Counted from the first letter of the stretch, positions 8,093-14,068 are shown. The stretch is DNA of 16,550 nucleotides from an uncultured Christensenellaceae bacterium (GCA_902475645.1 CABSAH010000018.1:1-16550), one strand, 5' to 3'. The notes: a model not told the origin generated them from the sequence alone. Made by a program: numbers and translations.

Positions 8093-8913
8093 GCTCCCGT
8101 TCCTTTCACGATTTCCTCTACGCACCTGCAAACAATACCGTGATTTTTCTCAAGCTGCTCCTGCGTCCATGCGGCGCATTCCCGCTCCACGCGGCGTATA
8201 TCCGCCACGCCTTGCCTAAATATGCGCTTTATCTCGCCTAAATCCGTAATTTTATCGGCATTGCAGAAGCTGCGGGACAGAATGACATACTGCGAGCCAA
8301 GCCGATAATGCTCGGCAATGATGCGCTCCGCCGGAAGCATTCCCGAACCAGGACGCCCCACTCCGCCAAAGCCGTATGGTATGCCGGCCTTGCCAAGCTG
8401 AGCGCAGAGCCTATCCACCGTGCCGTCCGACAAAAGCTGAAACATAAACCTCATGCGATAGCATAGGTGCAAATCGTTAAGCCCTATGTGCATTTGGTCT
8501 ATGCCCCGCACGCGCAATGCCTCCGCCAAATTATCCGCCGCCGTATCCGTTTCCAGCAGCGGCATGATTTTTACCCGGCCATTCACCATGCGCACAAGCA
8601 GCCGCAGCTCTTCCGCCGTGCGCCACATGGGCAGCATTATAACATCCGCGCCGTTTTCAACGGAGGCGTCTATCTCGGCCTGTGAGTTTGGGTTCAGCGG
8701 ATTGATGCGCGCCATTATCTCCGCCTTGCTGCCTATCGCCGCGCGAACCTTGGCAATATCCTCCGGCGCGTGATGGGACTGCACGGTATCCATGCCGCCC
8801 TGACGCTCCGCCTTGCCAAGCACCTCCATGTCTATGAAAATGCGGTCAACGCCTGCGTCCGCCGCAATTTCCGCAACTGCGGGGTCGTTGGTGATGTACA
8901 TGAGCTTCAGCAT
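8089..8913 (-). CDS. HpcH/HpaI aldolase / citrate lyase beta-like family protein
   Basis: A 274-residue TIM-barrel protein of the HpcH/HpaI family: metal-dependent aldolases that make or cleave carbon-carbon bonds next to a pyruvate-type enolate. Conserved positions are the IDMEVLGK strand (27-34, corresponding to the D-x-E-H region), arginine in MARINP (R69), glutamate in PLLET (E121) and aspartate in IGLNDL (D147); the last two fit the divalent-metal ligands. The usual substrate-binding histidine region is altered to GGMDTVQSHHAPED (39-52), so specificity probably differs from the catabolic enzymes. The ATG at 8913 has an AGGGG site 7 bases upstream and lies 10 bases after the preceding stop. 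It may supply a keto acid to the dehydrogenase encoded next; that link is inferred from the coupled genes only. Confidence 0.85.
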   Translation of the reverse strand: MLKLMYITNDPAVAEIAADAGVDRIFIDMEVLGKAERQGGMDTVQSHHAPEDIAKVRAAIGSKAEIMARINPLNPNSQAEIDASVENGADVIMLPMWRTAEELRLLVRMVNGRVKIMPLLETDTAADNLAEALRVRGIDQMHIGLNDLHLCYRMRFMFQLLSDGTVDRLCAQLGKAGIPYGFGGVGRPGSGMLPAERIIAEHYRLGSQYVILSRSFCNADKITDLGEIKRIFRQGVADIRRVERECAAWTQEQLEKNHGIVCRCVEEIVKGTGA

Positions 8914-8923
8914 TCTGTTCCCC

Positions 8924-9523
8924 TCATACCGTGGCGCCGGTGTTTTCGTTGTCCTCGTGCCTAAGCACCTTCATGAATGTCAGCGCCAAAATCTTTATGT
9001 CAAAGGCAAGCGTCATATTCCTTGCGTAATATACGTTCAGCTCAATGCGGCGCGGCCACTCCACGGTTTTTCTGCCGTTGACCTGCGCCCAGCCGGTGAT
9101 GCCCGGGCGAACGTCAAACATATGGAGCTGTTCTTCGGTGTATTGCTCAATCGGCCACGGGTGGTATGTCAGCGGCGGGCGCGGCCCCACGATCGCCATA
9201 TCGCCCTTCAGCACGTTTATGCACTGCGGCAATTCATCTATGCTGGTTTTTCGTATGAAGCGGCCTACCGCCGTTACCCGCGGATCTCCCTTTCCGCTGT
9301 AAACACCGCTGCCGGTATGCTCTGCCCCAACTGCCATGGAGCGGAATTTGTAAATGGTAAACTCCCTGCCGTGCAGCCCAAGCCGCCGCTGCTTAAAAAG
9401 AACGGGGCCGGGGGAGGTCGCCTTGATTGCTATTGCCGTGGCAAGCAGCAGCGGCGACAGTATAATCAGCGCAAGCAGGGAAAGAACCGTATCTATTGCG
9501 CGCTTTCCGAATTTACGATACAT
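8924..9523 (-). CDS. Phosphoglycosyl transferase (bacterial sugar transferase, PglC type)
   Basis: A 199-residue monotopic phosphoglycosyl transferase that moves a sugar-1-phosphate from a UDP-sugar to undecaprenyl phosphate, the first membrane step of the glycan. It has one N-terminal hydrophobic re-entrant helix (about 11-33, ending near SPGP), then FKQRRLG, YKFRSM (58-63), the catalytic Asp-Glu pair in TSIDELPQ (D96, E97), VGPRPPL (112-118) and PGITGWAQVNGR (140-151). Length matches the minimal PglC-type enzymes, without the extra membrane domain of WbaP. The ATG at 9523 is chosen because the family normally begins just before the FGKRAID segment. A TTG at 9550 would add nine basic residues but has no better ribosome binding site, so the start is not certain. 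It is the first gene of the operon. Confidence 0.9.
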   Translation of the reverse strand: MYRKFGKRAIDTVLSLLALIILSPLLLATAIAIKATSPGPVLFKQRRLGLHGREFTIYKFRSMAVGAEHTGSGVYSGKGDPRVTAVGRFIRKTSIDELPQCINVLKGDMAIVGPRPPLTYHPWPIEQYTEEQLHMFDVRPGITGWAQVNGRKTVEWPRRIELNVYYARNMTLAFDIKILALTFMKVLRHEDNENTGATV

Positions 9524-9745
9524 TGCTTTAATCCGTTTCCGTCGTTTCAAATATTGCCGAGCAAGGCTCGTCTCCCTTGCTATAACCGCCCGCGCTTATT
9601 CGCGCCGTGCGCCTGTCGGCATGGGGGGAATTCCCGTAAACGCGGCGAAACCCGCGGCTGCCGGCTCCGCAGGTCAATATATGGTTTGGTTATGATTGTC
9701 GCGTCGGCGTTTATGTAATGCTTAAAAAGGATATGCCTTCGGCAG

Positions 9746-9767
9746 CCGCAGCCCAACGGAACTGCGG
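9746..9767 (-). promoter_or_regulatory. Leader hairpin 2
   Basis: On the minus strand CCGCAG (9767..9762) and CTGCGG (9751..9746) can pair around a 10-base loop. About 16 bases further along the transcript comes CCTTTTTAAG. The distance from stem to T-run is too long for a standard terminator, though a smaller GCC-GAA-GGC hairpin lies in between. A role in attenuation is possible and unproven. Confidence 0.3.
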
Positions 9768-9787
9768 TTGTTGATTCTATGCTTTCG

Positions 9788-9830
9788 GGCGCTTGCGTCT
9801 CGCGTGCAATGGCGCGTCGAGATAAGCGCC
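9788..9830 (-). promoter_or_regulatory. Leader hairpin 1 (43 bases)
   Basis: A strong dyad in the transcribed leader. The outer stem pairs GGCGCTT with AAGCGCC (7 of 7), followed after a small asymmetric bulge by a second stem TCTCG/CGAGA (5 of 5) and a GC-rich apical loop. No U-tract follows, so it is not an ordinary terminator. It could be a protein-binding or RNA-structural element controlling operon expression. Confidence 0.4.
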
Positions 9831-9988
9831 GGATTTTATGGGCGCAGCCTGTCCTGCTGTCATAAATTGTACCGAATCGGCACATTACGGCATATAATTG
9901 CGTTCATTAAAGCATGCCTTTACAAACGCGGCGGCAGTATGCCCCAGAACAATCAAAATGCGCAAAAATGCTGCTATTTTGACCTCTT

Positions 9989-10017
9989 ATTATACCGCGC
10001 CCGACTGAAATCCGCAA
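9989..10017 (-). promoter_or_regulatory. Probable promoter of the polysaccharide operon
   Basis: Minus strand: TTGCGG (10017..10012), 17-base spacer, perfect TATAAT (9994..9989). The predicted transcript start is near 9982. It lies just downstream of the tRNA terminator and is the best promoter seen before the first polysaccharide gene. The -35 box matches only half of the consensus, so an activator may take part. Confidence 0.55.
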
Positions 10018-10110
10018 GGGCTTGGGCTGAAAAACAAGTGTGCTTTTTTTGCCGCGCGCCCGCATTTACCCGTTCGTAAACGGCGGCGGAGCGTTCTTTA
10101 TATAACAACA

Positions 10111-10148
10111 AATCCGAACCCATTCCCCGCAGGGATTAAGTTCGGATT
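10111..10148 (-). terminator. Terminator of the tRNA gene (possibly bidirectional)
   Basis: AATCCGAAC (10111..10119) pairs perfectly with GTTCGGATT (10140..10148), and the loop itself can pair further (ATTCCCC with AGGGAT). It lies 10 bases beyond the tRNA 3' end on the minus strand and is followed there by a T-rich TTGTTGTTATAT stretch. The plus strand also ends in a run of T, so it may work in both directions. It should insulate the tRNA from the polysaccharide operon. Confidence 0.75.
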
Positions 10149-10157
10149 TTTCATATG

Positions 10158-10234
10158 TGGTGGAGCTTACCGGATTCGAACCGGTGATCTCTACACTGCC
10201 AGTGTAGCGCGATAGCCAACTTCGCTAAAGCCCC
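10158..10234 (-). tRNA. tRNA-Ala, anticodon GGC, CCA encoded
   Basis: The minus strand folds as a complete cloverleaf. The acceptor stem GGGGCTT/AAGCTCC has one G-T pair; the D arm is GCGA/TCGC with the AGTTGGCTA loop. The anticodon stem CTACA/TGTAG carries loop CTGGCAG, which puts GGC at positions 34-36. A five-base variable region and a T arm ACCGG/CCGGT with TTCGAAT follow. The discriminator base is A and the 3' CCA is encoded (10160..10158). It reads GCC (and likely GCU) alanine codons. It is transcribed alone from its own promoter. Confidence 0.96.
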
Positions 10235-10266
10235 ATATTTGCCGCCCTTTTCGGTGCGCAAGATGT

Positions 10267-10295
10267 ATTATAGCGTATGCGCGGCGGTTTGTAAA
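10267..10295 (-). promoter_or_regulatory. Promoter of tRNA-Ala
   Basis: Minus strand: TTTACA (10295..10290), spacer of exactly 17, TATAAT (10272..10267), with the expected start near 10260, about 26 bases before the tRNA 5' end. Five of six -35 bases and all six -10 bases match the housekeeping consensus, as expected for a stable RNA gene. Confidence 0.85.
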
Positions 10296-10310
10296 GAGTT
10301 TTTTTATAAA

Positions 10311-10358
10311 TCAGCCGCTTGTTCGATTAAAAAGAGGACGGCGCGGTTGCCGTACATG
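10311..10358. repeat. Terminator-like block, copy A
   Basis: This 48-base stretch matches 10473..10522: the first 23 bases are identical (TCAGCCGCTTGTTCGATTAA and three more A), followed by a closely similar GACGGC hairpin. In this copy the stem is shortened (ACGGC/GCCGT) and the flanking bases have diverged, so as a minus-strand terminator it should be weaker than copy B. It lies between the SPFH gene terminator and the tRNA promoter. Confidence 0.7.
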
Positions 10359-10381
10359 CGGAACACGGAACATTGGGGTTG

Positions 10382-10401
10382 ATAAGGGGCGCGCCCCTTA
10401 T
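10382..10401. repeat. Perfect 20-base palindrome
   Basis: A perfect inverted repeat centred on GGGGCGCGCCCC with ATAA/TTAT arms. It could form a cruciform or an RNA stem but has no T-run after it, and no protein-binding motif is recognised. It lies in the 115-base spacer between the two terminator-like blocks. Confidence 0.6.
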
Positions 10402-10413
10402 ATTCGCTCCGGC

Positions 10414-10434
10414 TCTGACGACATGCGCGTCAGA
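10414..10434. repeat. Small hairpin
   Basis: TCTGACG (10414..10420) and CGTCAGA (10428..10434) form a 7-base stem with a 7-base loop, 12 bases to the right of the 20-base palindrome. No function is recognised. Confidence 0.45.
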
Positions 10435-10472
10435 ACGGATGAAAACCCGATAACAGCTCGAACGGGCGGCGT

Positions 10473-10522
10473 TCAGCCGCTTGTTCGATTAAAAAAGGGA
10501 CGGCGCGGGTGCCGTCCCCATG
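10473..10522. repeat. Terminator-like block, copy B
   Basis: Second copy of the block at 10311..10358. It contains the intact terminator hairpin of the SPFH gene. The two copies start 162 bases apart in the same orientation. Confidence 0.7.
10491..10518 (-). terminator. Rho-independent terminator of the SPFH gene
   Basis: On the minus strand GGGACGGC (10518..10511) pairs perfectly with GCCGTCCC (10504..10497) around a 6-base loop, followed at once by six T (10496..10491). The 8-base GC-rich stem lies 17 bases after the stop codon at 10536, a textbook arrangement. Confidence 0.92.
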
Positions 10523-10535
10523 TGTGCTGATTGGT

Positions 10536-11852
10536 TTAGCCGAGCTTTGTGCCGCATTCCACGCAGAATTTTGCGCCGTCCGCAAGCTTTGCGCCGCAGT
10601 TGGGGCAGAAGGCGGACTTGGCGGCCGCTTCGGGCTTCTTGCTGCCGCAGTTGGGGCAGAAGGCCATATTCGCGCCGTTGGTTGCGCCGCAGGAGCAGCT
10701 CCAACTTCCTTCGGCGGGCTGGGGAGCGGGCTTCTTGCTGCCGCAGCCGGGGCAGAAGGCCATATTGTCGCCATTGGTGGCGCCGCAGGAGCATTTCCAG
10801 CCGCCCTGCTGAGCCTGCTGCTGTTGTGCCTGCTGCTGCTGAGCCTGCTGATACTGCATCTGCTGCTGGTTGGAGGCGGAGAACGCGCCCGCCATGTTGC
10901 CCGCGGCATTCATGCCAAGGCCAACGCCCATGAACGCTGCGCCCGCGCCCGCGGTGTTGCTGCCGGCGGCTTCCACGCCGCGCGCCATTGCGCCTTGAAC
11001 GTAGCCCTCGCGCACGCTGGGATCGGAGAGCATTGCGCCCTGGTTGCGCATATTGATGAGCTTCTGGCTTTCCTCGTCATAGGACAGGGAGCCTATGCCC
11101 ACGGACTGCACCTGCATACCGCGGGTCTGGTTCCATTCCTCGTCCAGCACGTTTGCCATGTATTTGGAAAGCTCGCGCGCCTTGCTGGTAACAAAGCTTA
11201 TGCGGGTGCCGTCGGCGCTCATCTGGTTGATGGCGGCCTGAAGCGCTTCAAGGAACTCGTTAAGGTACTGCTCGTTTATGTCGTTTATGTCCACGCTCTC
11301 CGCGTTGCGGGGAATGGCCTCGGCATAGAATTTGAGCGGCTCCGTGACCTTTATGGAATAGGTGCCGTGCGCGCGCAGGAACAGCTCCGAATTATAGAAG
11401 CAGTCAAAATAGTTGATGGGGGTGCGCGTGCCGAACTTAATGCCCTTTATTTCCTGAAGGTTTATGAAAAATACCTTCTGGCTGGAGGAAGGCGTTCCGC
11501 CGTACTTGATGCGGCTGAAGGTCTCCTTCAGAGAATCGCCGAACTGACCGCCGAAAAGGCTCGGCATGGAAGAATTATCAACCTTAAAGTAGCCCGGCTC
11601 CGCGGTATAGTCCACAACCTTGCCGCCGTCAACCAGCATCATGAACTGGTTATCGTAAACATGGATTATGGAGCCGTTGGACACGGTATCCGCTGTGCCC
11701 TTGGTGTTCTGGTTGCGGCTGTCACCCTTGCGAACCTTTACGCCGCGGGTGAAAACGGTATTGTCTCCCATGGGAGCGGACTCGATAACCTCAAGCCAGC
11801 TATCCGCCAAACCGCCGCCTACCGCGCCGGTCAAGGCCTTGATTATGCCCAT
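10536..11852 (-). CDS. SPFH-domain protein with C-terminal zinc ribbons (YdjI-like)
   Basis: A 438-residue protein of the family often labelled virion core protein, like Bacillus subtilis YdjI. Residues 1-290 form an SPFH (stomatin/flotillin)-like domain, with SDSWLEVIES-type entry at 16-25, the IHVYDNQFMMLVDGGKVVDY strand near 63-82 and PINYFD at 145-150. An Ala/Gly-rich stretch follows (291-325), then a Gln-rich linker (329-349). Three zinc ribbons close the protein: C354/C356/C367/C370, C386/C388/C399/C402 and C416/C419/C430/C433. No transmembrane helix is visible. In Bacillus the homologue associates with PspA-type membrane-stress proteins; a similar membrane-protective scaffold role is inferred. 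The ATG at 11852 has a perfect AGGAGG 8 bases upstream. It is a single-gene unit with its own promoter and terminator. Confidence 0.88.
   Translation of the reverse strand: MGIIKALTGAVGGGLADSWLEVIESAPMGDNTVFTRGVKVRKGDSRNQNTKGTADTVSNGSIIHVYDNQFMMLVDGGKVVDYTAEPGYFKVDNSSMPSLFGGQFGDSLKETFSRIKYGGTPSSSQKVFFINLQEIKGIKFGTRTPINYFDCFYNSELFLRAHGTYSIKVTEPLKFYAEAIPRNAESVDINDINEQYLNEFLEALQAAINQMSADGTRISFVTSKARELSKYMANVLDEEWNQTRGMQVQSVGIGSLSYDEESQKLINMRNQGAMLSDPSVREGYVQGAMARGVEAAGSNTAGAGAAFMGVGLGMNAAGNMAGAFSASNQQQMQYQQAQQQQAQQQQAQQGGWKCSCGATNGDNMAFCPGCGSKKPAPQPAEGSWSCSCGATNGANMAFCPNCGSKKPEAAAKSAFCPNCGAKLADGAKFCVECGTKLG
10635..10799 (-). repeat. Internal duplication of the CxC-type zinc ribbon
   Basis: Two 69-base units, 10635..10703 and 10731..10799, encode the first two zinc ribbons of the SPFH protein and differ at 8 bases by my count. 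They lie 96 bases apart start to start. The third ribbon (CPNC/CVEC) is of a different type and not part of this duplication. Confidence 0.8.
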
Positions 11853-11888
11853 AATTTTGTCCTCCTGATATTATTTTCTGTTTGCTTT

Positions 11889-11917
11889 ATTATCCCCGCC
11901 GCACACCCCTTTGTCAA
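11889..11917 (-). promoter_or_regulatory. Promoter of the SPFH gene
   Basis: Minus strand: perfect TTGACA (11917..11912), spacer of 17, GATAAT (11894..11889). Predicted start near 11882, giving a leader of about 30 bases that holds the AGGAGG site. It lies between the VanW gene stop and the SPFH start, so the SPFH gene has its own promoter. No clear terminator separates it from the VanW gene. Confidence 0.85.
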
Positions 11918-11947
11918 GCAAATGACAGGATATGCCGCGGAAAATCG

Positions 11948-13870
11948 TCAATTTGCGTCCTCAAGCGGCGTGCCGTAGGGCTTCCATGCGGGGTCGGGCT
12001 TTTGCCCCTCCGCAAGCGGCGCGCCCGTGCCGACGGAAACCTCGGGCGGGTTGCCCTTGTATTTATCGGTATAAAGCAGCTTGCTGTCCGTAAGCTTGCC
12101 GTCAACATATTTATCCTGATACGCCTCGGCAACGTAGAATTTATGCCCCTGCACGCGCTCAAGCTGATAGCCCGTGGGTATGGAGGGGTCGTTGGTGTAT
12201 ATGACCTCCGCCTGGCGGGAGGCTTCCTCTATTATTTCGTTGCGGGATTTATACGTTACGCCTTCGGGCAGCGGCTTACCGTAAACATAAACGGTTATTG
12301 TATTTCGGCTGGAGCTGCCCTCAACCTTTTCCACCCGCGCGAATATGTATACGGGCATATCCGTGTTGTTCTTCCAAACAAGATCTATGCCGCGTGTATC
12401 CACTGTTGCGTCAAGTCCTATCGGCACATAGTCCGATGGTATTGTATGCGCGCGGCGGTCAACAATTTCCATGTTGGCGCAAAGCAGCGCGTTGTAAAGC
12501 GTTGTTGATACCTGGCATATGCCGCCGCCGGCCTGAATGGTATATTCCTTGCCGCCGCTTATGCCGTTTGAGCCCTTCCAGCCAAGCTCGTATGTGCGCG
12601 GGCCGACGACCGTATTAAAGCTCCATTGTTCGCCGGGCTGAACGGTGTTGCCGTTTATGATGTCCGCCGCCTTTTGAATATTGAACTTGCGGTTCTGCTT
12701 CACCTCGTCGTCCCTTCGGGCGGAGAAGCGGGTGGTGTAGCTGGCTATGAACGATGTTGCGGCCTTCAAATCGTCTATGCTGCCGCCGGGCAGCACGGCG
12801 TTGACCGTGGCCTCTATGCTCACCTCAAATTTGCCCTGCTCAAGCGCCTGCACTATCGCGTCGGCCGTGGCCTCCTCGTTAAGGGTAATGCCCTCCTCGC
12901 CCGCGTGGTATATGAAGCGCTCCTCCTGCGCCCAATCCGTTACAGGCTCCGCATATGCGGCGGTGGCCTCGGTATTCACGCTTTGGCTCATTGCGGCAAG
13001 CGCGGACAATATCCTTGCTCTGTCCCATGTGTAGCTTGCGTCGAACTCGCCCTCTCCCGCGCCTGTTATAACAACCGTGTTGTCATCCTCCCCGCGGCCG
13101 TAGTTTAGCCCGTCCGCCAGCGCCGCGGCAATATCGTAGCCCATGCCCATTGCGGCGGAATCGAGCGTCCAGCTGTTTTCGCCGCAGCTTACGGTTACGG
13201 CAACGGTTTTAAGCTTTTTCTCGGCCGCGTTTTTAACAAGGCCCGTCGCCTCCTCCGGCGTCATGCCGCTGACGTCCACGCCTATAAGCTTTACGCCCGC
13301 CTTGAAGCGCTTGCCCGTCTGCATCAGCTTATCCATGTCCGCAACGGCGTCCGCGCCGCCGCTGTTCGCTATGGACACTATTATTATTACGCAAAGCAAC
13401 GCCCCCGCCAGCAATGCGAACAGCTTGACCGCGCGGGAGGATTTTTTCTTCCTGCGCTTTTTATTGTGCGCCGCGTTCTGCCTTGAAGCCGTATGCGCCG
13501 CGTTCTGCCTTGAAGCCGTATGCGCCGCGTTCTGCCTTGAAGCCGTATGCGCCGCGTTCTGCCTTGAAGCCGTATGCGCCGCGTTCTGCCTTGAAGCCGT
13601 ATGCGCCGCGTTCTGCCTTGAAGCCGTATGCGCCGCGTTGCCCCTTGAAGCCGTATGCGCCGCGTTGCTCCATGGGGCGGGCGATGCCGAGCGGGCATTT
13701 TTTTCATTCGGCTTGCGCGCGGAGGCGCCGCGTGCGGATGATGCCGTGCGCGCGGACTTGGCGGCGGGCTTGGCGCTGCCTGCGGCTCGCTTTGCCGTCG
13801 CGTTCTTCTTCATATATGATGGAAGCTGAGGGCCTGCGTCATAGCCTCCCGAGTACCTATCGTTTGCCAT
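11948..13870 (-). CDS. VanW-domain membrane protein with repetitive cytoplasmic tail
   Basis: A 640-residue membrane-anchored wall protein. Residues 1-145 form a basic Ala/Ser/Lys/Arg-rich cytoplasmic tail that includes seven NAAHTASR(Q/G) units and a KKRRKKKSSR stop-transfer cluster. One membrane helix follows (about 147-168). Outside, there is a tandem peptidoglycan-binding-like region (about 180-365) with a VDVSGMTPEEA start. The VanW domain (about 375-520) has GEQWSFN, TYELGWKGSNGISGG and the signature GGGICQVSTTLYNAL (448-462). The C-terminus is Pro-rich. VanW is named from vancomycin-resistance clusters but its function is not established; here no other van genes are present, so a general envelope role is more likely than resistance. 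The ATG at 13870 is preferred (AGAGGA just upstream, sensible leader); an ATG at 13897 lies almost on the predicted transcript start. Confidence 0.87.
   Translation of the reverse strand: MANDRYSGGYDAGPQLPSYMKKNATAKRAAGSAKPAAKSARTASSARGASARKPNEKNARSASPAPWSNAAHTASRGNAAHTASRQNAAHTASRQNAAHTASRQNAAHTASRQNAAHTASRQNAAHTASRQNAAHNKKRRKKKSSRAVKLFALLAGALLCVIIIVSIANSGGADAVADMDKLMQTGKRFKAGVKLIGVDVSGMTPEEATGLVKNAAEKKLKTVAVTVSCGENSWTLDSAAMGMGYDIAAALADGLNYGRGEDDNTVVITGAGEGEFDASYTWDRARILSALAAMSQSVNTEATAAYAEPVTDWAQEERFIYHAGEEGITLNEEATADAIVQALEQGKFEVSIEATVNAVLPGGSIDDLKAATSFIASYTTRFSARRDDEVKQNRKFNIQKAADIINGNTVQPGEQWSFNTVVGPRTYELGWKGSNGISGGKEYTIQAGGGICQVSTTLYNALLCANMEIVDRRAHTIPSDYVPIGLDATVDTRGIDLVWKNNTDMPVYIFARVEKVEGSSSRNTITVYVYGKPLPEGVTYKSRNEIIEEASRQAEVIYTNDPSIPTGYQLERVQGHKFYVAEAYQDKYVDGKLTDSKLLYTDKYKGNPPEVSVGTGAPLAEGQKPDPAWKPYGTPLEDAN
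13466..13666 (-). repeat. 27-bp in-frame tandem repeat array
   Basis: Six copies of a 27-base unit, identical as read (13478..13504, 13505..13531, 13532..13558, 13559..13585, 13586..13612, 13613..13639), are followed by a seventh with a variant glycine codon (13640..13666) and preceded by a 12-base partial (13466..13477). Each encodes NAAHTASRQ. Period is a multiple of three, so copy-number change keeps the frame. There are no spacers between units. Confidence 0.95.
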
Positions 13871-13912
13871 TCTTCCTCTTTCTGCCTGTTCAGGCATAAT
13901 TCATCACATTAT

Positions 13913-13941
13913 ATTGTAGTCTAATTATTCCAAATGTGCAA
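13913..13941 (-). promoter_or_regulatory. Probable promoter of the VanW gene
   Basis: Minus strand: TTGCAC (13941..13936), spacer of 17, TACAAT (13918..13913), predicted start near 13906. A TATAAT overlaps at 13913..13908 but has no good -35 at the right distance. The start would give a 35-base leader to the ATG at 13870. The region up to 14131 is the divergent control region shared with the LysE gene; a small GGGCA/TGCCC hairpin lies at 13968..13981. Confidence 0.5.
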
Positions 13942-14039
13942 TAATATAGTGGCTTTGTTTACAGAATGGGCAAAAGTGCCCCGCGGCTGCGGCATTGCGG
14001 AGCGCCGTATGCACGCTTATATTATATCACAACGCGCTA

Positions 14040-14068
14040 TTGCAAGGGGCGCGCATTAAGCTTACAAT
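14040..14068 (+). promoter_or_regulatory. Probable promoter of the LysE-family gene
   Basis: TTGCAA (14040..14045), spacer of 17, TACAAT (14063..14068), with predicted start near 14075 and a leader of about 57 bases. It faces away from the VanW promoter. No operator palindrome or ArgP/LysG-type regulator gene is seen nearby. Confidence 0.55.

Larger units (their letters stand above)
9524..9988 (-). other. Long untranslated leader of the polysaccharide operon
   Basis: Between the operon promoter and the first gene lie about 460 bases in which I see no convincing gene on either strand; the open frames here (9580..9885 minus, 9768..10079 plus) are composition artefacts without family motifs or ribosome binding sites. 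On the minus-strand transcript the stretch can fold at least two hairpins (9788..9830 and 9746..9767). A T-rich patch follows the second hairpin at about 9724..9730. A leader of this size before a polysaccharide operon suggests attenuation or antitermination, but I recognise no known riboswitch or leader family. Confidence 0.45.

Noticed and set aside
8813..9718. Plus-strand open frame of 301 codons opposite the sugar transferase and aldolase genes
   Set aside because: It is antisense to clear family members, has no ribosome binding site and reads as disordered Arg/Pro/Cys-rich sequence.
9580..10079. Two frames of about 100 codons (9580..9885 minus, 9768..10079 plus) in the operon leader
   Set aside because: They have no recognisable domain, no ribosome binding site and unbalanced Arg/Cys-rich composition, and they overlap on opposite strands.
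10158..10234. tRNA-Ala as the attachment site of an integrated island carrying the polysaccharide genes
   Set aside because: No integrase or phage gene and no second copy of the tRNA 3' end were seen in the window. An island boundary outside the window cannot be excluded.
10509..11978. Plus-strand open frame of 489 codons opposite the SPFH gene
   Set aside because: It is a GC-rich antisense shadow: it covers the whole SPFH gene, has low-complexity Ala/Leu/Gly content, no family motif and no ribosome binding site, while the minus strand has a full promoter, AGGAGG site, domains and terminator.
13466..13666. Regular repeat array considered as a CRISPR
   Set aside because: The units are directly adjacent with no spacers, the period is 27 bases, they are in frame inside the VanW gene, and no cas genes are near.
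11948..13870. VanW gene as evidence for a vancomycin-resistance cluster
   Set aside because: No D-Ala-D-Lac ligase, VanX-type peptidase, VanRS pair or other van gene lies beside it; VanW domains are common in Firmicutes without resistance. The D-2-hydroxyacid dehydrogenase at 7199..8092 is VanH-like only at family level and sits in the glycan operon.
13143..13899. Plus-strand open frames with repeated CAAFCLEAV or KPYAPRSAL units
   Set aside because: These are other-frame readings of the 27-bp array, since a repeat whose period is a multiple of three stays open in several frames.
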